64,000 nt of DNA from Echiichthys vipera. Lineage: Eukaryota; Chordata; Actinopteri; Perciformes; Trachinidae. Each line of letters opens with the position of its first letter. Position 1 is the stretch's first letter. Location: positions 11,241,298 to 11,305,297 of the forward strand of contig OY829654.1 in the NCBI GenBank assembly GCA_963691815.1, in the 5' to 3' direction. Under the pieces are notes generated by a model, which was given only the letters and a program-made list of their open reading frames with translations, made no database searches and was not told where the DNA came from. Both the position numbers and the translations under genes were made by a program. Of this stretch, positions 28,681-41,600 are shown one piece after another.

Positions 28681-31600
28681 ATGGTGCAAGTCAAAATGTC
28701 CAAATCGCCCGTAGACCCACTGTCTGCTGTGGAAACAGGCTCCCAATCGCACTATTTTCAGGTAAATCCAACCACACTTTTTACTCCTTTATTCACACAT
28801 AGAACGATTTCCGTGCGAGTGGATAGAAAAAAGGTTAGCTATGTCTTGCTACTTGTTGTTGGGAGAAAAAAATAATAATAAATATATATATATTTAACCT
28901 CCTCCTTCACTGAAACTGCAGATTGATGCCTGATCGGTGAAAAGCGAGTGAGTGCCATCATTAAGTAGGCTCACATATGGTCGTTATGCCTCTCATACAC
29001 ACAAACAGGATCACATCTCCTAACATGTTGATGCATTTGCTGCTGGACTCTCGTCAGGCCTTTTTGAAAAAAATGATTTTTTTAAAATGATAATTTCAAT
29101 GTAGGAAAATCAGCACACATCAGTAACATTAATATAGATGCATGGATTTTATTGGCGCAGAGGTACCGAAAGGACCATGACTCTGACTCACCTGTAGCCT
29201 GAATCTACAGGGCCTGTCAGCACACTCACTGCAACATCCACGCTTTCTTATACTGGCCTGCATGGGGAAAATCTGCCTCCTGCATTACACAGACCAGTAT
29301 GTGCAGCTATATGTGATGTTGGCAAAGCTACAGCTGATTATATACCATTATAGCTGATTGTGCACATTTCTCCCAAAACATAGACTCTATTTTGTCAAGA
29401 TTGCAAGAAAATAGAACTTAACAATCTGCATAGTGCAAGCTGGTTTCATGCCATATCTCTCTCTTTATTCCCTCATGTGCGTGTTCCCTCTTTCATCACA
29501 GCTGCCCAGGAAGTTGCCTAAACGCAAGAGCCGCTTCAAACGCTCAGATGGCAGCACTTCTTCTGACACAACATCCAGCTTCATCAAACGGCAGGTAAGA
29601 AAAAAAAGAGCTATTTGCTGCCTTCCTTTTTTCCTTATTTATGCATGCATTGTAGACTACATCACGCACTGTACATCAAAGTCACAGGCTGATTATCACA
29701 CTGATTATCAGTGGGAGGGGAGAGCTGCAGCTTCTATGGGAAATGTAGGCCACGTGGTGCTGTAAAGTCTGCACCTGTAAGGGGTAGAAGTGGCTTTTTC
29801 AACACAACAGGTGTCTCTGCATTGTTTCGTTGACATCGGTGCAGTGCCCATATATTTTTCTTAAGTTTAAGCTATTGGTGGGGATCGAGTTTCCTCTTGA
29901 CTCACAAGAGTTACAAAAATATATTCGTAGCTCTGTATTTATAATTCTTGTGTCTAAAGCATGAATGTTTGTGCCGTGCATCTTCATCCTCAGAGCTGCC
30001 TCCTCAGGTTCAGTTGTTATTTTGCCCAGTAGAGAGCAGCAAAACGCTTGAAAAATGGCAGTGAGCTGCATCAAAATCCCAACACAGCCCGGTTTTTTAA
30101 TTAATGTTTTCAGGTCAAGCACGTGTGGAAGACTCAGACAGAAATTTGGTGTTATTTAAGACAATCCGCTGACTGATTTCCCTCACGACGTTACTGCAGC
30201 GCGGTTGTGAATCGTACAAGTCTCATCTAGATTGACTGACTTCTGTTTGTTTCTGAAGATGTATTTGATTTGATTTTGGGATGTCAGTGAAAGGCAGAGC
30301 GGGTTGTAGTTTCACAGAGAGCCCAGCAGAGGCGAGAACTTGATCCCTGCACAAACCAGGTTGTGAGGAGTGAAGAGGTTTCACTGGGCTACAGAAAGAC
30401 TGTGCATGCCGAGCTCATCCCAAACCACCGCTAGATCCCTGAAGTTCACAAGCCTCGACACATCAAAGAGGGAAAGTCAGATTTCCCCCCTTAAAAGGAG
30501 CCTGACAGGAAAGACTCTTTATATTCCTACAGGCTTTAAGACCATCTCAAGTATCCATTTAGTTTGATTATCTCAGCCAGAGTAGAAATGATTGGACCAG
30601 AATAGGATAGAATGGATTAGAATAAAACTTTATTTGCTCACTATGGTGGGGAAATTGTCTTTTAGAAGTTCATTAAAACATCAAAATATACACACAGGTC
30701 ACATAACAACACTGACAGCATGAAGCAGTTGGTTCATTGATGAGTTGATAGTCAGAGAATTAATCTGCAACTATTTTGATAATGAACTCATAAGTTTCAG
30801 TCATTTTCAAGTAGAAAATACCAAACACTCAGCTTCTCAAATGTGAGGATTTGCAGCTTTTCTTTGTCATATATGATAAACTGATCAGTCTTTGGGCTTT
30901 GGATGTTGGTTGTACAAAACAAGCAATGTATCGCCTTTTGGTAGATCAAACAGCTAATCAGTTATTCAAGAAAGTAATCAGCGGATTCATTGACAATGAA
31001 AATAATTGTTAGATAAAGTGTTTAAACTAGCTTTTTTGTGGAATGAATCAATTAAATCTTAAACGAAGCGTCTAAAAATGAGAAAAAGAAAGTTGTGCTG
31101 AAACAAACAATCAATCAATCAATCGGTTGATTGCCAGAAAATGTGTATTTTTAATAATAGATTAATCATTTAAAGTGAGACTGTGTAAGGTTTGAAAGAA
31201 GAAATAATAAAATGTCCCTCTTACAAATATAAAGGTAACTAGCTGTAAAACTCAAGTCGGGAAACTCAGATGTTTTTCAGCTCCAGTCCTACTTTACGTG
31301 GGTATGGTTAGCTAATGTAACTGACACTGATAAGACTGTTACATTGTACATTTTGTTTTAGCAATTGTCCCTTAATTGTCTATAAAACATTCGAAAATAG
31401 TGAAAAATATCTGTGACAAGTTCCCAGGACCCCTTGTGACATTGCTGATTAATCGATAATGTCATATGATTGTAAGTTGCACCCTAATATCACCTGTTGT
31501 ATTTATATTCAATATGTTAATTAATAGTAAAGAAAAAAAAAGAAGTTAAACATCTCTAGTAAATAAAAGAAAAACGTTAAGCAAGCATCTATCCAACACT

Positions 31601-34600
31601 AAACTGATGCATATTAAACTGGCTCGAGCGCAGACCTCCACCGAGGCCATGCCCTGTCTCGCAAAGTGAAACATATTTTATGGATCCGCCCGGTGCTTCT
31701 GATCTGCTCCAAAATTTAAATGGGTTCTTCGTTGGCCTATGCAACATCTTTCCACCAAGTTTCATGAAAATCGGGACAACAATTTTTCGGTTATCCTGCT
31801 GACAACAAACAAATGAACTGAACATACCCTCCTTGCTTGGTGGAGGTAATAATAAATTATGTTAGATATAACATTTAATCATTTTGTTTAATGTTGCGAC
31901 TAACGATTATTTTCATTATTATTACCTTGCTTCATAGTTTAGTCTATGAAATGTTGTGTGTAGCAGATTGGAAAACAGCCATCACAACTTCCCAAAGAAT
32001 CGTCTTTGAATGGCTTGTTTTATGTGACCAGTCCAAAACCAAAAAATATTTAATATACTATCATATATATTACAAACAGACCGCAAGTCCTTATATTTGA
32101 GCGAATATTTGGCATTCCTGCTTGAAAAACGACTCAAAACTATCCATTTTATTTGGTTGAAGCTCAGTGTATATGAAGAGAAAGTAGTTGAAACACTTAA
32201 TAAAATTGAGATAAAATTCCACATTAAAATTCACTCATGAGGTTTTAGGGACTAGAGGCAGTTCTTAATAGAACGAGCCCTCGCAAACATTGTGAAAAAT
32301 CCCTCAGTTTCATGCACAGCACCATTAGCGTGAGGGAATGTGGAGCAGTCTGACTGGGAGACGTTAGAGGGAAGGGAAGGGGAGAAAAAGGGCTGAGCAG
32401 ACATCTTCAGGCGGGGACATTAGTTATCCTGATCGGGGGGCTTAATGACAATCTCCAGATTCCCCGAGAATATTGCACGGCTTAAAATATTCATGATGCT
32501 CATTTTGATGGCCTCAGGCGATGTGATGTGTGGGTTCGTTGTTCACACGAGCACCTCTTTACTTTCTTCTCGATCATTATACCTTCCCTCTCTGCTCGCA
32601 CAACAGGCACCTCCGAACCCAAAGGTGATAAAGATAAAGTGTCTCATGCAGAAGCAGAGGATTTCACAAACAGAGCAGATAGTTTCTTGTCTGTGATAGG
32701 GGTGGGGTGTCTATGGAGGAGCACTGGAGTATGACTCATTTCTGCAGCAGGATACAATAAGCAGTATGCTGCCATAAGTGTGTATGTATGTGTTATATGT
32801 AGGACATGAGGGGTTGAAACAGGATGAGAATTCTGGAGCCGTGTGTTGGGATCCCAACAGCTTCCCTGTTTCCTCTCTACCTGTGCAAATGGACTTAATA
32901 ACCAAGAATGGGATGTAAATTTAGAGCAGTGGTTTGATCAAGTGACGCAAAAAGCTGCGTTGGTTGTTGTTTGTGTGTGTGTGTGTGTGTGTGGATATTT
33001 GGAGGTGGGGTAAGAATAGAAAGAAGGTGTTGCCGGCTCCAGTGCAGGTCGTCCCTGGTTAGAGGACGGGACACGGCACAGTGTGTTGGCATTTTACAGC
33101 ATGTAGTGTGTAGAGAGAGGGAGGGACCGGCGGCAGCAGCATCACCACATTAACTGAGTAAGTACAAATGACTCTCGGCACAGTCAGCTTCTGCTTCTCC
33201 CCGTCTGAAACTCTTTCTCTACCCGTCTCCCCCCTTCATCTCTTTGTAGCATTTCCACTGTATTGTCGCCGCTCCTCTTTTTTCCTTTGTCTTCCTCGCC
33301 TCCACCTCTTCAACAGCGCTTTTGTTTCTCTCATTCCCCTTACCTGCTTTACTTTTTGATTGTCGTCATCTGGAGTGCGCTCCTCACAGTCCCTCGCCGA
33401 CTCTCACGATTGATCAATTTGACATACTGTACGCCTGATCTTGACTTTGATATTGATGTAAACCACAAAGTGATTTATGGCGTTGTGTATCAGAGCGCTC
33501 TGTGCATGTGTAACTTGCTGACATTGAATTATGAGCGCACAGTTAATCGAACACTTTTTGAAATTGGATATTTGGCTACTGGATTTCCAAATCACTGGAG
33601 CTTGCAGTTTTTTGGTGTGTTTCAGCCTCCTGAATAATATATTCTGCTACAAACATTTGTAGGCCTGCAGTCATTTTTTGAGTTGTGTTTTTCCTGCTAT
33701 CCAGGTACCCTTTGTTGTTGGCCATGCTGTCATCGTGGCTCCAGTCCACCACTTTGGTCCAGACTGAAATAACTCAACAACAGTGGGATGGATTGTCATG
33801 AAATTCTGCACAGGCATGAACCCCAGACGATGAATTGTAATAACTTTAGTTATCCTGTAACTGTTTATTCAGTGCCATCATCAGGTCAAACTTCCAATAT
33901 GTACAATAATTTGGCTGGGGACAGCCGTGTCTAGATGATAGCCCAAGATTTGCTCTTGTGAGAGGGTTGATGCTAGGCATTGACTTCAAGGGCTTAAGGT
34001 TAGTGTAGGTCGTCGGGAAGCAAGTCTCGCAAACCTGGGGTTACCAGACAAATATCTGCAAAAAATGTTCATATCTACATCAGCTTTGAATTTTGTGCAA
34101 ATTAGCAACATGCTAACATGCTAAACTATGATGATGATGAAAACCTTAAACCTACTTAACATCAGCAATGAGTGCCAGTGTGTCTAAAGGGGTCGGTATG
34201 CTTCAACAGTCAACTTGTCAGACAGTCGACCATAGGGCTGCCCTCGACCAAGGACTTTCTTCCAGTGAGAGTTTTTATAAGGTCTGCACTGAGAGGAGGG
34301 TATTAGTTCCCCACTGTTATCGGCTGAGTCTAACATTGAACAGATGTATCATATCAGCAACATTGTAACTGATAGGCACAACAAAGTAGATACAAAGTGG
34401 AAATTAAAGGATTTACAAGCATTGCTAATGTAGATGTAACTTAAAGTGGCTGTAATCGATATAACCCACAGAGAATTATCACTTGACTGCAGCTTCTCAA
34501 AGTGTTTCAGTCCCTATCAGCTCATTTTGGTTTTCCACTTCCTAATTTTATTGTGTTGGCTTCCTCTCACTGCTCTCAACATTGTTGGTTTCAGCCACAA

Positions 34601-36820
34601 CAGGCAGCTGTTTTCAGTGGCTGTACACTACCTGTTCAGCACCAAACAACAGACGGACAAAGTTAGCAACTAGCTGGTGAACTAGCTGGTGAACATAGAA
34701 GAGCATGAAGCAGCTAAAGAGCCAGATATTTCCCTCATGAGTTGGTGGAGAGTGAACCAGAGCTTAAAGGAGAGAGAATATTGGACTTCTAGACTTACGT
34801 TCGTCAGGTTGACACCAACACGACTCCAAATGAAAGCTGATGTAGCGCCGTGTCTGCTGGATGTGTAAATAAGCAACTTCTTGCTAATCATAACCATATG
34901 GTCGTTATGCCTCTCATACACACAAACAGGATCACATAAACGTCAGACAACTTTATTTGAACGTCCGGTTCCCTCGCCTCAAAGTCAGTGGGTTTTTTGA
35001 ATGGGTTTGTGGTAAGATAAGATCTGTGGTTAACACAAGAAGTTTGAGATTTTCACGTTTTGTTCTACGTCATAAAGTACATCCCTAAGCTTGTATATGT
35101 CTTTAAAAAAAGGCGATTGATTACAAGTAACTAAAAAAAGTCGGCAGACGTATCGTAGTCCGTCTTTAGCCACCGTTATCTTTTTACCTCTGGCGATTGC
35201 ATAACACTTAAAAAAAAAAGTTGTGTTCATTGTAAAGATTATCTTGCTGAACAAAATGTGTTTCAAATGTGTACAAAAGTATCATAAACTTGAGTTTGCC
35301 CAAGAGCTTATTTTCTGCAGTATCCCAAATCCAATGGAAAAAAATCCCATTGGTCAAAGGAGCCAGGCGGTGCTAACTTTCAGGTTGGCCTACAAAAATA
35401 CCTCATCCATACAGCGCCCTATGTGTGTTTACAGAGTGTTGTGCTGCCCCCTAGTCACCACAAAAAACAATTAACGCAGGTTTATTTAAACCAGAAAACA
35501 TTCATAAGAGATATACTGTATTTGTTTTCTATTGTTATTCTTTGTGATAAAACATATGTCAATCAGTTTGACTGAACTTGCATTTAAATCTCCATTTCTT
35601 ACGTTTTGTTTACATTTTGATCAACAGTTGTTGCTTTAACGTTGCTCTTTGGCATAATTTATTATGGCTAACCAGTTAATTAACCTCCAATTTAACAAGA
35701 CATATCTACACTGTCTTTCCAAAAGAAAACTAGAACCCATTTGAATCTAAACTTTTTAAAACGACTGAGCAATGTTTTAGTAAGTATCACACTAAAATGA
35801 ATGTAGAAACCCCCCCCTGTTCTGTCCCTAGACTGTAGGATGACTTGGCCCTCTTGAGGACTCGACTAGCTGGATGACACACTTCCTTGTTGGCCCCTCC
35901 CTGTGGATTTGAGGCCATCAGTGTTGCAGTGTGTGAAGAATAATCACAGAAGCAGAATAGGAAGGAACAGAGTTAAATTTAGCCTCCAGACGGGGATGTT
36001 ATGAGTAAAAAAAACACAAAAACAACACATCCTCAGTCCAGACTTTAAAGATGTACTCACATCATTACACTCTGCATTGCAGCTCGGCTTCACCTGCAAA
36101 ATACATCGGTTTTCTGTTCAGTTACATTGGTTGTGACACTGTTTTGTTTTAGGATTTGACAGGCAGCCAGTGTGCAGCAGAGTTTCACAGCCTAATAATG
36201 AACAGAAATCACAGCACAGGTAGCTCTCTGTGTTCTAACATCATTAAACAGCTCTCTGACATAACGCCTTACCGTTTGCGCCCACCACCGTATTTATTCC
36301 ACTTTTATGTCTGTGTGTGTTTGAGCGTGTTCCCACAGTCGTGTCTTTCTCAGACTCTAGCGCCGCCTTCCTAATCAGCCAAGTATCTGTGTCTTCTCGA
36401 GGTCCTTTTCCTTCCTCTTCCTTCCTCCCGCACCCCCCGCTGTGTTTCCCCTCTTTTCTTCTATCTGCGATGAGGATAGATATCTAGGTCTCACTCCACT
36501 CCTTCATAGCATTTTATTATGTTCTAATCTCATCTTCCCCTCGAGATAGCCTCGCTTTATCTTGTCGTATAAATCGTTTATACACTCTCTCGTCTCTCCA
36601 AACATCCTTCAGTCACTCTCTATCCTCGTAAACATCCTTCTCTTTTCAGTATATCTTGTCAATGCTATTCAACCCCCCACCCCTCCTTCTCTGACTGTCT
36701 CTCTTTCTATCTATCCCGTTCTTTTTCCCTCACCCTCCTTTTCTCTCTCGGTGCTGCTCTGGCACTGGTGCAGTGTTGCCTTGCAGAGCTTGTGAGTGCT
36801 AGAAATCAGACCTAGTTATC

Positions 36821-36853
<33 letters not shown>

Positions 36854-37266
36854 AGGAGAGGTGTTCGCTTGCCGTTTCTCTGGGACTCAAAGTGGTAAAA
36901 GCAAATATTTTAGATTATATGTATGAATCCTGAAGTGCACAGAAAGCTAAAGGTGATGGTTGTTTTTCATATCTGGGCACCTTTTTGTGTGTATTTTAAA
37001 CCTGAATTTCCTTTGGTTTTGCTGTTGCTAATTGGTCCTCCAGAGGATTCGTTTGTATATGTTGGAAAGATGGATGACCAAGACTAAGTCACTGCACTCT
37101 GGAGGAGAGGAAAACCAAAGTGAAAACTCTGTTATATGTTGTTTTTTTTAGTTTCTGTACACCTTGGTTTATTTGCAAGAATCTTTGGAGTTACCTGTGA
37201 GATGTTTATCTTTGTCTCTCTCATTCATCACTTCTTCTATTCCTTTTATTTCTTGTTCGTCTAATC

Positions 37267-37344
<78 letters not shown>

Positions 37345-37471
37345 GTTGTCCGACTTGGATTTGTTTTTGCTGCAGCGGTTCTCTTTACTGACAGATTCAG
37401 GACTGAGTTCCTTCAGAGAAGCCAAATAGATACCAAATATAGTAGAGCGCGCAGACACACACACACGCACG

Positions 37472-37503
<32 letters not shown>

Positions 37504-37532
37504 CACACGTACACACACACACACACACACAT

Positions 37533-37611
<79 letters not shown>

Positions 37612-38621
37612 CAGTACCTAAACTACATGTTGGTCACCACTACTTATCGTTCTCCTTTTCATGTTTTTCTCTTTGGAAATCAGCATCACAGTTACTATTT
37701 TATTACCTTGATTAACTGATTATTTGTTTTGGCTATAAAATGTCAGAAAATAGTAAAAAAAAAAATGCCCTTAATAAATTTCCAAAGTCCATGGTGTTGT
37801 TTTCAAAGGTCTTGATGTTCCCTGTCAATCGTCAAAAACTCAAAGATATTCAGGTTACCATTCTCTATGGCAAATAAAAGTGAAATAACTTCACATTTCA
37901 GATTGCTTTAGACACAAATGATTATCAGAATCAATGAAATAACTAATCATTTCAGCTCTACAGGTTATGATACAGACATTTAAGTAAATCATTTGAATAA
38001 AATCCAGTCCATGTCTCTTTGCGTGCTTGATTCTGTCCCTTTCGGCATATAAAGCCTGGGACGTGTTCTTAAACCTCTTACAATGAAAATGATAGCCGGC
38101 ATGTATTTTGCTAATGAGGAGATGTCCTTGGAGAATAAACATGGGGAACAGAGGATGTATATGTGCTGCACTGTGGGGGATGATGGAATGGATTGGGGCC
38201 AAGCAGGAGAGAAGAGGAAGCAGTTGCCTCCTTTGTGCTATATTTGGTCTACCAGAGGATGGCTGGTGTGGGAGAGCAGCGCATTGTGTTGTAGATACAT
38301 GAATGTGTTCATGAATACAGACATGTATTTGCATTCACACCTGCACATAAAGACTGCACAACAGAAACACAGATGAAAGCATGAGCAGAAACAGTAGATC
38401 TACCGATCTATCCTCGTAGTAATATGCCTCAGTAATCTTCCCACGATGGTCTTAATGTAAGAAATTATTAATTACAGAGTAACATGACTTTCTCCTGACA
38501 GGGGTCGGCTGATTCATATACCAGTAGACCGTCGGATTCAGACCTGTCAGCAGAGGAGGACCGCGAGGCGTATCGGCGTGAAGCCGAACGCCAGGCACAG
38601 CTGCAGCTCGACAGAGCTAAG
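28681..38621 (+). CDS. cacnb3: cacnb3 coding exons 1-3 (N-terminus, residues 1-98)
   Basis: Exon 1 (28681-28761) encodes MVQVKMSKSPVDPLSAVETG and seven more residues; Met1 follows an in-frame stop, and Met6 is a possible alternative start. Exon 2 (29502-29594) encodes the basic and Ser/Thr-rich RKSRFKRSDGSTSSDTTSSF segment, known from CACNB1 and CACNB2. Exon 3 (38502-38621) encodes GSADSYTSRPSDSDLSAEED and continues to QLQLDRAK, the common entry exon of all beta subunits. All three are phase 0, so first exons could be exchanged without changing frame. The mammalian beta-3 first exon (MYDDSYVPG) was looked for and not found. Confidence 0.9.
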
Positions 38622-41600
38622 GTACGTAATACAGTGATTTACACTGCTACACACTGTAGTGTTTTAACTGTTGTATAAGTCTGGAGCCACGTGAGCCTCT
38701 ACTGAAGAAGAATAGTCAGAAAAATAATTTTCTTCCCTCAGTATTTAGTGTGGAGTAGCTAGTCTGGATGTACACCGAACTCCTCCTTCTTCATGTTGGT
38801 GTTCAACCAGTAACTTGCATTTTCAGACCCTTACAGTCTGTTTAAGTCACAGCATCACTGATGCACATGTTATCTATAAACCAGACGATGACTGAATGTC
38901 AATTTAAGGAACCAGCACACGATTTTACATCTCACTTCCACATTAAAGAGTAATCCACTGATGTCCCCTTTTAGAGATGCGCTGCAAACGTAAAATGATC
39001 CAGATATTACCTGGCGGGGCTGTATGTGAGAGCGCAAACATCCAATTCAGTCAGACCGGGCGCTAAACAGTGTTTACCAGGCCAGCTCCCTAGTACGTAG
39101 GCCAGGTAATCTCAAAGTGAGCTCTTGTGCAAATACAGCAGTTTATTCTCAGGTGTGTCTACCCATTGAGTGAGGGGCGTGTTGATGACGTTTATATCAT
39201 GCATCGGCCAACAGCCAAACAAAACAAACCTCCGACAGTGAAGAAGGATGTTTGTTTACACGAAGAAAGCAACGGAAATGTTTAACTGGAAAGACAACGA
39301 GATTCAGGAACTGCTCTCAGTGTCACCGACACCAAACTCTTCAGACCAAATCAGAGAAAGGCAAGAGACTCGGTTGTTTGGGAGAAATGAAGTACCCAGG
39401 TTACCATCTAGACACAACTGCTTAATCCGTAGCTTGGCCAAAGAACGTTAATGCTAATATCAACTTAATGGTCCTCAAATTTCAAACAGAGTTGGTTGAA
39501 CTTTTCAGTTTTGAGCCTTGTGTGTGGCAAATTAGTTTCTGTTCTTCGTCGACCGCAGAACCGTCTTTATATCTCAGTGTGATGATCCGAGGCGTCATCT
39601 GTCAAACGCACATTTCTCCTCCTGCTCGTGCGATGTGATTGGCTGCCAGCAGATTGAATAAAGAGTAAATATCTTGTCAGGAAAAGAAGGAGTCGATTTG
39701 CTGTGCTCTTTTATTGCAAGCTTTCACCTTTCTCACCTTCGTTGTTGTTCCAGTCCAAACCTGTGGCGTTTGCAGTAAAGACGAATGTGAGTTACTGCGG
39801 AGCTCTGGATGAGGACTGTCCTGTCCAGGGAGCTGCAGTCAACTTTGATGCCAAAGACTTCTTGCACATCAAAGAAGTGAGTGATTATGTGTTGTTAATG
39901 ATAATGAAGCCCTCCATCACAGTAAAACAACATACATGTGACGCGGTTTTGTTCGGTTGCACTCAACTCAATAGAAGTATAATAATGACTGGTGGATCGG
40001 CCGGCTAGTAAAAGAGGGAGCAGACATCACCTTCATCCCGAGCCCTCTACGACTGGAGGCCATGAGACTCAAGCAGGAGCAGAAACAAAGGTCAGTCGAT
40101 AGTTTCAAACACCTCAGAGAACTCCCACAATATAGATTGGTCATTTAGTGTGTTGCTGTTGCAGGAAAACAGGGGGCAACTCCTCCAGTTTAGGGGACAT
40201 GGTGACTGGGAGCTGGAGGACCACACCGCCATCTGCAGGTGAATGTAAGAACTACAACTCTTTCTCCTAATATGTGCTGGAACAAAAAACATTTCCCTCA
40301 GCTGTCTTCTTCTATCTTTTTTCCTTTCATTAATTGTTATTTTCCTGTTTTCACAAGCCAAACAGAAGCAAAAACAGGTAGGGTTTGGTACTTTATGATG
40401 ACAAAGCTCATAATAAATTGTTTTTCACTTTTAGCTTTAAGGGATGTTATAAGTATCTGCAGGTCTTGAATATTCTTTCATAGTTATGTATTTTACAAAC
40501 AAGCTGTTGGAAGAGGTTATATCAATATATTGATAAGTGAGACCGTTGGATTGTGCATGCAGAGGCCGTTTAATCGTGGTGTCATGTATTATTATTTCTG
40601 CATTAATACTGCTAAGAAGCTCATTGTGTCATAAATAGCATTTGCAAAGAAATTACAGAAATCAAGTGATTATTTTTTAATTGTTAAATCCACCCATCAA
40701 TTATCTGCCACATATCTGGATGGATTAAATAAATTACTCAGAATCACATACAGCTGGAATATACTGACAAAAATGTGACTATAAATATCATTAATTCCAC
40801 TAGTTTAATAAACATTTTTAGGTATTTTATTGTTCCGTTATTTTCTAAATGTTATGACCATGGAAAGGGTATTAAATTTGTTTTAAAGGGTATTTAGATT
40901 AACTCAATTTGATTCTATGTGGTATGAGAAAGTCCAAAATTGAATTTGATGAACTCTGCAGAAACCCATGTCTTACCCCTACTCTCTCTGTTCTCCGTCC
41001 CCCTCCCCTCGTCGTCCCCTATTTCTGGCAGGAACACGTCCCTCCCTACGACGTGGTGCCCTCTATGAGGCCGGTGGTCCTCGTGGGACCATCGCTGAAG
41101 GGCTATGAGGTCAGCTTCTCCCCATTTCACCTTTTCTCTGATCCTGCACTGCTGCATTTTGTTGTCTGAAAGAAGGCAGAGATGTTTTACTTCTGAAACC
41201 TGTTCAATACATTGTCCGTTAATTAAGCGTAAAGTCCTGATGGCTCTTTTAAAGGCACAGTTTCTAAATACGGGCTGTGTACATTTCTCTGTGGATTGAG
41301 TGTTTGGATACTTTCGCAGCATTTATGTAGCACCTGCTTTATATTAAAAGAGGCATGGACGTCTCATTTTATCAACATGGGACCTTTAAGTAACTTACCG
41401 GAATAAACTTTTTAGTTTAGTTTAGTTAGTTTATTTTAAAGTTTTAATGCAACATACAATTTACACCAATTCAATTTATATGGCACACTCAAGAGATTAA
41501 GACTTGAAATGATGTCCCGGAAAATATGTCTTCAAAGGAAGACGTAGTTTCTTTTGGAAGTTTGTCTTTTTGAAAAGTCTGTTTTTTTTACCTCTTACCT

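Larger units (their letters stand above)
29595..38501 (+). other. cacnb3: cacnb3 intron 2 (8.9 kb)
   Basis: No further coding exon could be supported. It holds a possible RTE-type 3' end (31.61-31.85 kb), several copies of the AT-rich GTCAGAAAATG family, a dispersed repeat at 33.70-34.17 kb, the second copies of the 4.0 kb repeat (34.56-34.89 kb) and of the 43 bp repeat, short (GT)n and (CA)n runs near 32.97 and 36.82 kb, and a (CT)n tract followed by a (CA)n tract at 37.27-37.61 kb. Because exon 3 is phase 0, alternative first exons may hide here, but none was recognised. The stretches 32.2-33.6 and 35.0-36.8 kb show nothing I can name. Confidence 0.75.

Noticed and set aside
29595..38501. 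Alternative first exon of cacnb3 encoding the mammalian MYDDSYVPG start
   Set aside because: I looked for ATG-TAY-GAY combinations followed by a donor in this intron and found none that continue the family sequence.
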